Source: Stentor coeruleus (lineage: Eukaryota; Ciliophora; Heterotrichea; Heterotrichida; Stentoridae). Taken from it: a DNA stretch of 64,000 nt. The stretch covers positions 1-64,000 of the forward strand of contig MPUH01000047.1 in the NCBI GenBank assembly GCA_001970955.1, read 5' to 3'. Of the stretch, positions 49,039 through 59,932 are shown in pieces (within the stretch, counting starts at the first letter, position 1; each line of letters begins with the position of its first letter). A program made the position numbers and the translations under genes. The notes below the pieces were generated by a model that saw only the letters and a list, made by a program, of their open reading frames with translations, had not been told where the DNA came from and did no database searches.

Positions 49039-51530
49039 ATGATAAAAGCCCTCGAATGTTCATTTGATGAAGGGTGTACTAATAAACCTGTTTATATATG
49101 CACCTCTTGCAAAAACAGTATTTTCTGCACATCTCATATCAAAATTCACTTACAATTCCCAAGTGTTCACACAAAGAGACTTTTAGATGTAAATTCTCCT
49201 GATGGTATACAAAAATCTTCTGATTTCCTAAATAATATCCAAAACTCAGCTAAAAACAAACATGAAACTATGATTAATCAACTAACTGATGCATGTCAAT
49301 CTTTGACAGATTCAGCTTTAAATCGAATATCCTGTTTTGAAAACTTTAAAATCAAATTATCTCAGGCCAAAGTTTATATAGAAAATTTTTATACTGATTC
49401 ATTTTCAGCTTATGATGATGAACTAAATACTTTCTTGTTAAAAATCCAAGAAGAAGGTGAAGATATTATAGAAGAGGCTGATGTATTTAAAGATTTTGAT
49501 AGAAAATACAAATTCGGTAAGCCATCAGAAGATCATGAAAAAACACAAGCTATCAATGAGTTAAAGATAAAAAACCTAGAATGCAATAAAGAAATAGAAG
49601 TTTTGGCCATGAAACTTTTGGAAAAAACAAGTGAGATTGAAGGTTTAAAAAGTAAACTTGATCAAGAAAAACTAAATTATACTGAAAAAACTAAAGCTCA
49701 AGAAGAAAAAATCTTAGAACTGACAGAAAGCATCAAACACTGCCTATCTGTAAACTCTGACCTCAGTGAAAAAATCTTAGAAAACGAAGCAAAATACCTC
49801 AAATTACAGCAAATTCACTTAGAAACCCAAGAAAAAACTAAAATTTTACAAGATGAGCTTAACTCAAAATCCCAAAAAATAACTCAACTAACTCTAAACC
49901 TCGAAACTTTATCACAAAACATCAAAAATTCAGAAGCTAAAGCAAGTGAAATGGANTTATCACAAAACATCAAAAATTCAGAAGCTAAAGCAAGTGAAAT
50001 GGATAAAAAAAACCATGAACTTGGAATCAGCCTAATAACTATTACTTTACAAACTAAAAATTTTAAAACGAATATTGAAAACATGAGAAAAAATTTAGAA
50101 GAAAAAGATCATGAATTAGTTAATCAAAATGAAAGACATAAAGTTATATTAGAAAATTCTATAAGCGAACAACAATATTATATTAATGAAATTAAAACAG
50201 AGAAAATGAGTTTAGAACAAGAAATATTAGAACTTAAAGAAAATATATTGTTACTTGAAAAATCTTTAGCAAAAGAAAAAGAAATTTCGCTAAAGTTGTC
50301 TGAAATTTCATATGATAGTGCTAATCCTTTAGTAAAAGATTATGAGAAGTTATGTAAAGATATTGAAATACTTGATGAAAATAATAAAAGATATAAAGAT
50401 GAAATTGAACTGTTGATAAAAGGCAAAGAAGAATTGAGAAGTAAACATGAGGAAAGTAAAAATTCTTATAAGAATTTGTTAGAAAGTAAAAAAGAGGAAA
50501 TTAAAGTTATCCAGAACAGAGTTCAGGAATTAGAAAATCAAGTAAATGAGCTTAAAATATCTAAAGATAACATGCTTAAACAGATAGAAAGTTTAGTAGA
50601 AGCTAATGCAATACTTGAAGCTTCTTTTAAAAAAGAAAAAAATGACAGAAAAGATATTGAAGCTAATTTAAAGGAGATTTTAAATGAAAACCAAAATTAT
50701 CTGGAAATATATTGCAAGTTAGACAATGATTTAGATATCTATAAAGCTTATGTTAATAAACAAAATGAGAAAATAGAGCAAATGAATACTTTATTAGAAA
50801 AAACGGAAAGTGAAAAGGTGAAAGCATATAAGATGATGCAGGAAAATATTAAGATTGCCCAATATGAATCGCAAAAACTTAACAAGCTTTTAAATGACTA
50901 TTCTTTTTTGAATTCAGAATACAAAAATCTATACAATATAAAGCAGCAGAATGAGAATTTATTAATCAAACTTAAAACTGATAATGCCATCCTTTCTAAT
51001 ACAGTATACAATTGTGTTATACGAGTTTTAAATAAAAATTCAATCTTTTTAAGAGATGATAATTCAAATTTAATGCTATTTGAGGCTAAAAAATCAACTT
51101 ATATTCGTAACAGCATTTTCGAAGTAACTACAAATCTCATATTGAACTTGACACATTTTATTATACTCATTTTACAGATGTAGGCATTTGCATTATAGAT
51201 AAACAAACTCTTCAGATTAAATTTTCATATGAATTAATTGAGGACAGCTTCCATAACTTTTATGTATCTCCTAATTATAGGTTTATCGCTTTAAACAATA
51301 ATAATTTGTTTATTATATTAGAAGTTACAAATAAAGATATAAACCCACGAATTGTGATTGAAGAAATAGGTATAAGAAAGATTATGTTTACAAAAAATGA
51401 ACAATTTTGTGTAACTTATGGAGATAAGGTATCTGTATGGAGTACTGAAGGTGGTCATTTGATTTGTAAGCTAAAAGAAAGAGATTCGAATTTATTAGAA
51501 AATGCTTTTCCTCAGCATAAAAATAAGTAA
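49039..51530 (+). CDS. B-box / coiled-coil protein with broken 3' frame
   Basis: ATG at 49039. Residues ~7-45 are a B-box-type zinc module (CTNKPVYICTSC...CTSHIKIH). Residues ~60-650 are coiled coil. The frame from 49039 ends at TAG 51181-51183, but a different phase stays open from about 51098 to 51530 and encodes β-strand-like sequence (HFTDVGICIIDKQTLQIKF, later KVSVWSTEGGHL) typical of a WD40/propeller tail. No 15-16 nt intron accounts for the required phase change, so a sequencing indel or true frameshift near 51.1 kb is likely. The N at 49956 duplicates 47 bases and adds about 16 false residues. B-box coiled-coil propeller proteins usually act as scaffolds or in ubiquitin pathways. Confidence 0.7.
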
Positions 51531-52413
51531 GGCAGTTAGTAAAAATTTAATTAGGTTTAATGGGTGCAAATTAGATGTTTAGAATATTTCAATTATAACT
51601 TAAAGGAGGTTTATATAATTTCTTGAAAGCGAAATAATTTGATGTTTAGATAATGTTAAATCTAGTATAAGTAAATAAAAATATATATACTAATGGCTAA
51701 ACTATAGTTATAACTAAACATTTAATTTTTAGTACATATGAAAACTAGAAACTAAAAATCTCAAATTATTTCATTATTTATCTACAATCAAAATTAAACT
51801 AAAAATATTGTTTTTGATAAATCCTATTAAATACAATTATCTTCAAAATCATAAAGATATTGATTTTCTTATGGCCCTATATTTAATATCACAGTCTTAA
51901 ACCATAATCCTTTATAAAAAAATCAATCAGCCGTAGCTTAATCTATAATAAAAAGCCTATTTTTATAAAAAAAATCAATCAGCCGTAGCTTAATCTATAA
52001 TAAAAAGCCTATTTTTATAAAAATATCTCTTATTAAACATAATGATTATTTACCAATAGAAAAACGAGGCCTATTTCATCTTATTTCTATGTCTAATCCT
52101 TGAAAATGTTATAATTTTATATATTTTTCTTCAAACTCTTCATCATAAAACCCAAAATTTATTATTTTTCCAAAGCTTTAAAATATCATAAAATCTATCT
52201 AAAAATTCATTATCATACTTACAATTAATATCTAAGACTTCAGGAATTCCAGAGTATTTGCATTAAAAATTAAAACATAAAACAAATATACTCAAAATAC
52301 ATGACAAATAAATTACTATAATAATTTAGTTTTTAAATAGATATACATATACTACCTAATAAAAAAGCTTTGATTTAAGGGATTATTTTACGATAATTTA
52401 AGTATAAGCATAA
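51531..52413. other. Intergenic gap with 52-base tandem duplication
   Basis: About 880 bases. A 52-base unit beginning AATCAATCAGCCGTAGC occurs twice in direct tandem (51921-51972 and 51973 to about 52020), without an N between. On the minus strand, 52100-52260 translates into coding-like VLDINCKYDNEFLDRFYDIL and, in another phase, GFYDEEFEEKYIKL, perhaps a small gene remnant. The remainder is AT-rich. Confidence 0.5.
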
Positions 52414-55400
52414 ATGATATCAAAACACATTGGAAAAAACTACAAAAATTTTCTCGGAGGCTTAACCAAAAAACATCATCCACTAATCAAAGCTTTATTT
52501 CGAATGATGAATCAAATCTACAAGCAAGTTGAATATGGGGCAATTGAAAGCAAGTATGAAAAAGCACTTTTTTGTCTACTTGAAATATTGACTTTATTAC
52601 AACTTTCATCAATTTTATGTTTACCCAACCACAATATCCTAAACTGGAATGATTATTCTGTACTATGGCGAATCCTCAGCTATATGCGTACAGACATTTT
52701 GTCCCTATATCTCATAAGCATGGAAACTGGTTTGAAAATAGTAAATTTCTTATATATTACTATGTTTTTTCTAGCCCTAGCTTTGTATATTCAAAATTTA
52801 TTTTGGAAGCAAGGTAAACAAAGCATATGCTATATTCTAACTAAACTTTTAATTGTGGAAAAACTATTCAATTTACCTTTACTTCTTTATCTAATGGCCT
52901 CTTTAAAATGGGTATGGTTTAATACTCAACCTGAAGATTATCCTAAAAGTTTAAATTTTACTTTGCAAAAATATACAATTGTTTTTAGCTATTTCTCAGT
53001 CATATTGTCTTTTATCATTGCTTATTCACATATTAAATTTGGATATGAATCAAGACATTCCCATGCTTTTTCCTCGATCAAATCAAAAGTTTCGAGTTTC
53101 CTGACATTGTATTCGGTTTTGATATATAGATATTCTCTTATGATTTATCTTATTATTCCCCCGAGTGATTATATTTTTTTCTTATCTCTTATAGGTTTTC
53201 CACATCTTGTAATATCAATACTCTATTTGTATTACCTTCCCTATTACAATTTTGTATCGAATTTTATAAAAACTTTCGCACACACTTTTACAGCATGTAT
53301 TTGTTCAGCTTTATTTATATCTTATAACCTTGAAAATGGGTTATTTACTATATTAGCAATATTTGTTATATACCCATGCTCTACACTTATCTGGTGGTCG
53401 ATTTTTTCACATAAAATCCAAAGTATAAAAGACATTCTTGAAAAACACATACAAGATATTTCTAACGAATGGGAATTTGAAATCTGTATAAGAGACAGGC
53501 TGATTAAAGCTAACAAAGATCATGAAGAAAAGACTTTAAAAATATTCGAACAATTTTTCAATAACAAATACTACAAAAAAACCAGAAGGGTAAGAATGTG
53601 GAAAGCTGATTTTTTATTTTATGTTTGCAATAAAGAACGTGCTAGTTTATTATGTATTAATCTAGGTAACACCCTAGAAAGAGATATTGAAACTGATTAC
53701 CAAGAATTTATATTACTTATGGATATAAAAAAAGCTGTTAACGAAAAATGTGAAGAATACAAACTTGTTAATAAACTTAGAAAATATGAAAACATTAAAC
53801 AAGTTGATAAAGATATATGTGAAAAAATTATAAGGTTTTGGCGAAAATTGATATTAAAACCTAATACATATTCGGAATTAGATCAATACTCAATGAAAAT
53901 CAAAAATGATATTGATTGGCTTACGGATAATTACTTTAAACTTACTAATAAATACCAAGACTCTATACTCCTCTTAGCCCTTTACAGTTCTTTTATTCAA
54001 TCTTTTTTTAATGACACAGAAAAAGCTATGGTCCTAAACACTAGAAGGGAAAATCTGATTAAACAAATCGAATTAAAAGAAAACAAATTATCTTTTTGTC
54101 TACATGAAGAAAATGCTCTTCTCATGTTTTCAGCTTCTCCAGATGTTGGAGCAATAGTTTACTCATCTCCACAATTTTCATCAGCTTTTGGTTGGTCTCA
54201 AAAGACAATTAACGATAAATTTATTGGGCAGTTTTTCCCTGAGTCTTTTAAATTTTTAGCTAAAGATCAGATGATTGAATTTAAAAAAAACTGTATTAAA
54301 ACTTCAGAGTATATTAATGATAGTTTGGTTATGTTGAATTCTAAAGGATATTTAATAGAAGTTACTTGTAGTATTACTTTATTAGCTTATGTGCAAACTG
54401 TATTTTTAGTTATATGCAAACCATTTGAACTTGATAGAGAAATTGCTTTGGTTAATAAAATTGGGGTTATAGAAGAATGTAGTGAAGGACTTAGGGTTTT
54501 ACTTGGAGATTTAGTTGAACCAAAAGGTTTGGGTATTGAAAATTTCATATGTTTACCTTTTAAAAACCTTAAAAAAGAAACTAAAATTACAATTCAATCA
54601 TCAAGATTAATTGTTTCGTATAACAAGATTAAAATTTGTAGAGAAAGTATTAGACTTGTACATTTTTATAAAAACAAACAAGTATTTAAAGGGGTCAATT
54701 CGGAGTTATCTGTAAAAATTAGCAATTCTCACCATAGAGTATCTTTTTGTATTGACGAAAACCCATTATTCAAAATTCCTAAAGAACCAGAAACAGCTTC
54801 ATTGTCCTTATCGAAAACAGAAGGCCAACTTTTAAAACAGCAACGACGAATTAGCGAAATTTCCCTAATGTCCAAAAGTGAAGAGCCATTACAAGAATTT
54901 TCCTTATCAGAAATCAGTGAAGAGTACAAAAAAATGAACATTGGGTTACAAAAAATTGCTTATTTTTCAAGGCAGGCTTCTAGATCGCTAGTTATTTTCA
55001 AAGCAATTTTAATTTTCTCAGTATTTTATATATAGATGCTCATTGTTGTTGCTTCCAATATATCAGGTTTGATTTATTTCACAATTCAAGTCCAAACCCA
55101 AGTTTCTCAGAAATCAATAGACAGACTTGGAGCATGTTTATACCTTATAAGCAACATGGGTGAAACAACAGCCAGCATACAAAGAACAGTACCCTCACGT
55201 CCTGACCTAGTGATTGTAAATATGTACTTTTTAAAAAACAGCACTGAAGACTTACAAGAACTACTAAGCAACTTCACTAGCCATGATGAAACTTGGTCTT
55301 TCTGTAAAGAGTCAGAAAATCTTTTTTTACCTACAATCCCAGTTATCAACTTTGTTAATAACAAGCATTTTTATGAGTATTTAAACATGTACAACTTTAT

Positions 55401-56595
55401 ACGCGCTTATTTAGAAAATGTAATTATAACTTAGGCTCGGAATTTTATACAACAAGTCGAAAATAAAACTTACAATTTTAACGACGAAGCTATGTTTGTC
55501 CTTTTTAATGGTCTTGGGCAATCATCAAAACATATTCATAAAATTATCAATGAAATAAAAACCTGCGAAAAAAACAATGCTTTAAACCTTCAATCAATAA
55601 AATTAATAAACTTGTCAATTGGGTTTATTGTTATGGGATTGTGTATAGCTGGTTTGATACCATATTCAATATTTATAGAAAATCGGCTTATTAAATTGTG
55701 GAAATTTACTAGGAAAATTGCAAAACATGGGACTGATGGTTTGGAAAAAGTATGTAATGAACGCTTAGAAAATATACATAGTTTTTATAGTTATGCTAAA
55801 GTTGTAAAGAAGAAGAGGAATAGTAAAAAGATTAAAGCTTGGTATGCTTTACAGTTTATAAGTCGATTAGGGTTTTTTGTTATTATTACTACGATTTTTT
55901 ATGTTGCTTGCGAGTCGTATTTTTATAAAAGTTTGACCCCGTTGTTGGTTAATAGGCCTGAGTTGCTTTTTAGACTTACTGATTCTAGGGTGGGGATTTC
56001 AAATAGTTTGTTTTATGCTAAACAGACTATGCTTAATGGAAGACTTGATATTAAAACTTTGTTTCCAGAGTTTATACCTATGACTGTTGCGTATAGGGAT
56101 ATGTTAGAGAAAATATCGGAAGGATTGAAAAATGACCTTTTGGATGTTATGAAAAAGGAAAATATGGAACTGATTGGCTCGGATATTTATGAGAAAATGT
56201 TTGAGTCTGAAACCGACACATTACCAATAATGCACATTGGTTTTTACCCTGCAGTTATAAATCTTCTCTTTGAAACTTTTTGGGTAACTACATCAATGAA
56301 AGATTCATTATTTGCAATGGCATATCAAAAATTCAATGAAAATGCTAATAAATTAGGAACTATCGCTGAAGAGAACCTAAGACAAGTAATTGACCATTCA
56401 AGAAAAATTATTGAAGGCTACATTTCTGATTTTATAATTTTTTCAAGTTGTTTTTCGTTATTATACGCAGCGGTTTATATTGGGATTTATTCACCATTTT
56501 TATCGGAGCAGAAGAAAAAAGTTGACTCTCTGACTAAAATTGCTGAAATTATTGTATTAAGTAATGATGCATCTAAAGACATTTCTAGAGATTAA
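52414..56595 (+). CDS. Multi-pass membrane protein with PAS domain, two 15-nt introns
   Basis: Three exons (52414-55020, 55036-55419, 55435-56595) give 1383 residues. About eight hydrophobic segments lie in residues ~45-330 (e.g. FLYITMFFLALALYIQNLF, YTIVFSYFSVILSFIIAYS). A cytosolic helical region follows, then a PAS-like domain at ~565-670 (LLMFSASPDVGAIVYSSPQF through VFLVICKPFE). A second membrane block has about four more segments from residue ~860 on, including SIGFIVMGLCIAGLIPYSIF. This resembles the large PAS-containing membrane proteins expanded in ciliates and related to Dictyostelium tiny-macrocysts proteins; the link is by layout. PAS domains bind small ligands or cofactors, so a membrane sensor is inferred. 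Both introns contain in-frame stops, so unspliced sequence looks like three genes. Confidence 0.85.
55021..55035 (+). other. 15-nt intron 1 of PAS membrane gene
   Basis: GTATTTTATATATAG, ending in an in-frame TAG, located within the first segment of the second membrane block. A at position 10. Confidence 0.9.
55420..55434 (+). other. 15-nt intron 2 of PAS membrane gene
   Basis: GTAATTATAACTTAG, ending in an in-frame TAG. Phase is kept across it (55036, 55435 and 55492 share a frame). A at position 10. Confidence 0.9.
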
Positions 56596-56827
56596 AATAA
56601 TATTTTTAAGCAGAAAATATTATAATAAATGAGTTTTTTTAATATTTTAAGTGATTTTTTTTTTGTAGATATCAAGTTAAATTTAAATTATGATGTTTGG
56701 AGAAACTTTATAAGAAGTTATATTAAATTCTTATAGTAGTTATTCTTCATCCAAACATAAACTATTCTTGCATTTTAATGTTATACGAAATCTTATATAA
56801 AATAAATAATTATAAGTAATAAAGTCA

Positions 56828-57382
56828 ATGTTTATGAAAAATAGATATTATTTAATGGAAAGTAAGAATATTATACTATTCTACGACGGGAATGAGCACA
56901 AACTAAAAAAAATACCCAAAACCTTTAAAGATTTTATGAAGAAAATATCCAAGAAAATCAAAATAGAGAAAAATTCCCTTATTTTAGTTGGAAATAAATT
57001 TGGCGCTAAGATACCGGTAAGTAATAATAATAATTATACTAAAGCGATAAAATTATCAGAAATTGTAAGTGTTGAAGTTTTACCTAAAGAAGCAGATAGT
57101 GAATTAGAACACAATATAGACCCCGTTTTTCCTCAGAGTAAAAAAAAAGCATTTTTAGCAGCTAAGTTACGACAAATGAATAATAAAAATGAGGAAATAC
57201 CTGATGATGAAATGTGTGTGATTTGCTATTCAAAAAAAAAAGAGCCAATGTCAGCTAACTGTGGGCATATCTGCTGTAAGACTTGCTGGATAAATATTTT
57301 GTCTTACTGTTTAGAATGTCCGCTATGTAAGCAAAGAGTCCGAATGAAGCATTTAACTCCTGTTCAAAATAACTCTACATAA
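56828..57382 (+). CDS. RING-finger protein with N-terminal β-grasp-like region
   Basis: 184 residues. The C-terminal ~50 residues are a C3HC4 RING: CVICYSKKKEPMSANCGHICCKTCW followed by CPLCKQRV, with all metal ligands present, so E3 ubiquitin ligase activity is likely. Residues ~12-95 (NIILFYDGNEHKLKKIPKTF, SLILVGNKFGAKIPV, SEIVSVEVL) have the strand-helix-strand feel of a ubiquitin- or PB1-like β-grasp fold, an inference from pattern only. A second in-frame ATG lies at the third codon. Confidence 0.85.
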   Translation: MFMKNRYYLMESKNIILFYDGNEHKLKKIPKTFKDFMKKISKKIKIEKNSLILVGNKFGAKIPVSNNNNYTKAIKLSEIVSVEVLPKEADSELEHNIDPVFPQSKKKAFLAAKLRQMNNKNEEIPDDEMCVICYSKKKEPMSANCGHICCKTCWINILSYCLECPLCKQRVRMKHLTPVQNNST

Positions 57383-57932
57383 TAATCATAATTCAAAAGA
57401 TTTATCTAATAATTCTATATATATAAACAAAAATATAGAATACATTAGAAACTATGAAAAGTTTTAGAAATTGAGTTATTTTACATTTGCTGCTTAGAAA
57501 TTTTATTGTTCTCTGCGTAAAATTCAAAAATATCATTAAGCTCTTCTAATAGAATAATCACAGTTTATCTTTTAATTCAAAATTTTTGCAACTCTCTAAG
57601 GCTTTGAATGCTTCTAAATAGTTGAATTAGATTTTTTTATCTGTGAGTAAGCGACACAATCGATTTAAGAAGTTTTTGAGATTTTTATTTAGAAAGCTTT
57701 TCTTATCTTAAGAGAAAGGATCTTTAAAAAAACTATATGAAAATATTTATGATTATTAAGATACTTTAGGGAATTAGTATTAGAAAGTTTTTAGCAATAG
57801 AATTATGGAAAGGATGATTAGAAGTGTGAATTTCTAGATTATTTATAGGTAAAATATATTGTATATTATAAGATTAAATAGAGATTGATTATCATATGAA
57901 TTATAAACTCCATTCATTAACCTAAAGCCTTA
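57383..57932. other. Intergenic gap with a possible minus-strand gene remnant
   Basis: About 550 bases. On the minus strand between about 57720 and 57487, coding-like blocks appear (NLKNFLNRLCRLLTDKKI, stop, FNYLEAFKALESCKNFELK, stop, then in another phase ELNDIFEFYAENNKISKQQM, stop). This looks like a small decayed gene; intron removal does not rescue it. Confidence 0.4.
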
Positions 57933-59798
57933 TTATTTTTTACTAATCTGCTGTTCCTTTTGTATGTCTTGAAGACTGCTCATATTTTTATTAGGGCTGA
58001 ACCAAGGACTTTTAGCTCCTGCATTTTTTACTTCACTAGGGTTTTGTGGTTGAGCTTTAGGAATTTTTTCACTCTGATTTTTTTTAAGAGTTTTCAAATA
58101 AACATTCATAGGCAAAAAATCCGTGTTGCAAAATGAAATCTCTAAATTCTCAGGGAAAAGTCCACGATTTGTCCAGTTGAACATTTCAAAACAATTAAAA
58201 GGCCCTTGGATAATCATACCGGGGTCTTTGTAAAACCACACTCGTTCGTATATTTTAGAACCCAGGGGGAAATAAATTTTTTCTTCATCTTCCCCTTTAA
58301 CACCACTGTATAACATAGCCTTGGCAAATGGATTTCCTTGGTTTATTAAAGATGTAAGAAAGTTTTTATCATGTGCTGGAATGGCGAATTTTTGTATTTC
58401 AGGTTTTACTTCTTGTTTTATAGGCTCTTCAGGTTTTTTAAGATCTTCAGGCTTATTGGCTTTGTTAGCTTTTGATTTCTTTGGCTTTTTTCCTTTTGGC
58501 TCTTTTGGCTCTGTTGATACTTTTGGCTCTATTGGTACTTTTGGCTCTATTGGTACTTTTGGCTCTGGTGGTTCTGTTTGTCCTTTTGGTTCCATTGGCT
58601 TTTTTTGATCTTTTTGCCCTTTAGATTCTTTTGTCTCTGTCAGTCCTTTTTGCACTTTAGGATTATTCGGCTCTTTAGATTCTTTTGACCCTTTAGGCTC
58701 TACAACTTTTTTTGGCTCATTTAACTCTTTCTGTTTCCTTGGTTCCCTTGGCCATACAACAACTTTTGGTTCATTTGATTCTTTTGCCCCTTCTGACACT
58801 ATTGGCTCTTTTACTTCTTTTGGTTCAATATGCTCTTTTAATGCTTTTTTTTCTACAAGTCCTTTTTCTTCCTCAAGTTTTTTCTCTTCTTTAACTTCTT
58901 TAACTTCTTTAACTTCTTTTATTTCTTTTACTTCTTTTACTTCTTTTACTTCTTTTACTTCTTTTACTTCTTTTATTTCTTTTACTTCTTTTACTTCCTT
59001 CACTTCTTTTACTTCCTTCACTTCTTTTACTTCTTTCACTTCCCTCACTTCTTTCACTTCCTTTTTTTCCTTTTCCTCTTTATGTTCTTTACCTCCTTTA
59101 CCATCTTTTCCATCTTCAGTTCCTTTAACCTCATCAACTTTCTTCAGTTTATCATATGCAGTACCTTCCGTTAAATTCTTATCCCCTTTCTTATTCATCC
59201 CATCCTTTTCCTCATTTTTCACAACCTCTACCTGCTCTTTTCTCTCCCCCCAAGCCGATTTCTTCACTTCCCCTACCTTTTTTCTCCCATCTCCCTCCAA
59301 ATCATTTTTATGGCTGCCCTTTTCCGGCTTATTTTTCCTAAACTCTTTTTTTTCCTCATGAATTTTCTCCCCCTCTTCCTTACATTTATGAACATTATCA
59401 TCATCCTCCCATAAACTTTCTTCTTTTTTTATCTCTTCAATATGTTCTTCTTTTTTTTTCTCTTCAACATGTTCCTCTTCAGCTTCAACTGGCCTTACAA
59501 AAGCTTTTTCTCTTGTCATGGGTTTTCGGCTGTTAACCAAATCTCCAAGACCATGAGGAAAACCTTCTTTTGAAGATGAAGGAAAACAACTAATAGGTAA
59601 AAAAAGAGAAGATAAAGACTCTGGGACAGGTATAGGCAAAGACTCACTTTGTGAATATTTATTTAGAATCATATCCCTTTTGTATCTTTTTGATGCAGTA
59701 TTTGCTTTGACTCGATGTCTCCAGCTTTGATCATCGTGGTTTTTAGCTTTATGTGATTGATTCTGAGGTCCTTTGCGTGTCTTTGTTTTTTCAGACAT
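57933..59798 (-). CDS. GYF-domain protein with long Lys-Glu-Val/Pro repeats
   Basis: 621 residues. Residues ~240-310 are a tandem of the tripeptide KEV (with KEI and REV variants), encoded by near-perfect 9-base-period sequence. Residues ~330-470 are Glu/Pro/Lys-rich with EPKVPIEPKVPIEPK-like repeats and a KKPKKSKANKANK basic patch. Residues ~515-565 match a GYF domain (VWFYKDPGMIIQGPFNCFEM then NRGLFPENLEISFC). GYF domains bind proline-rich peptides, as in CD2BP2 (spliceosome) and GIGYF (translation repression), so a role in RNA processing or translation control is plausible. The rest is probably disordered or a charged single helix. Confidence 0.85.
   Translation of the reverse strand: MSEKTKTRKGPQNQSHKAKNHDDQSWRHRVKANTASKRYKRDMILNKYSQSESLPIPVPESLSSLFLPISCFPSSSKEGFPHGLGDLVNSRKPMTREKAFVRPVEAEEEHVEEKKKEEHIEEIKKEESLWEDDDNVHKCKEEGEKIHEEKKEFRKNKPEKGSHKNDLEGDGRKKVGEVKKSAWGERKEQVEVVKNEEKDGMNKKGDKNLTEGTAYDKLKKVDEVKGTEDGKDGKGGKEHKEEKEKKEVKEVREVKEVKEVKEVKEVKEVKEVKEIKEVKEVKEVKEVKEVKEIKEVKEVKEVKEEKKLEEEKGLVEKKALKEHIEPKEVKEPIVSEGAKESNEPKVVVWPREPRKQKELNEPKKVVEPKGSKESKEPNNPKVQKGLTETKESKGQKDQKKPMEPKGQTEPPEPKVPIEPKVPIEPKVSTEPKEPKGKKPKKSKANKANKPEDLKKPEEPIKQEVKPEIQKFAIPAHDKNFLTSLINQGNPFAKAMLYSGVKGEDEEKIYFPLGSKIYERVWFYKDPGMIIQGPFNCFEMFNWTNRGLFPENLEISFCNTDFLPMNVYLKTLKKNQSEKIPKAQPQNPSEVKNAGAKSPWFSPNKNMSSLQDIQKEQQISKK
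58880..59075 (-). repeat. Tripeptide-coding minisatellite in the GYF gene
   Basis: About 20 tandem copies of a 9-base unit reading KEV, with occasional KEI/REV, on the minus strand (+ strand TTCTTTTAC). High purity suggests recent expansion by slippage. Confidence 0.8.
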
Positions 59799-59932
59799 AT
59801 TTTGTAAGAGTATCTAAGATAATGAGATTATTAATTTGATAGGATTATGAATATACTGATACAATAAAGTTTTGAAGTTATAAGAAAGTCTTAAGGTTAT
59901 TTTTATAAGTTTTTGAATTAAATTGTATAAAA

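Noticed and set aside
51929-51945. tRNA-like string (CCGTAGCTTAATCT) in the 52-base duplicate
   Set aside because: Superficially like a mitochondrial tRNA start, but no acceptor pairing, anticodon arm or T-arm can be drawn around it.
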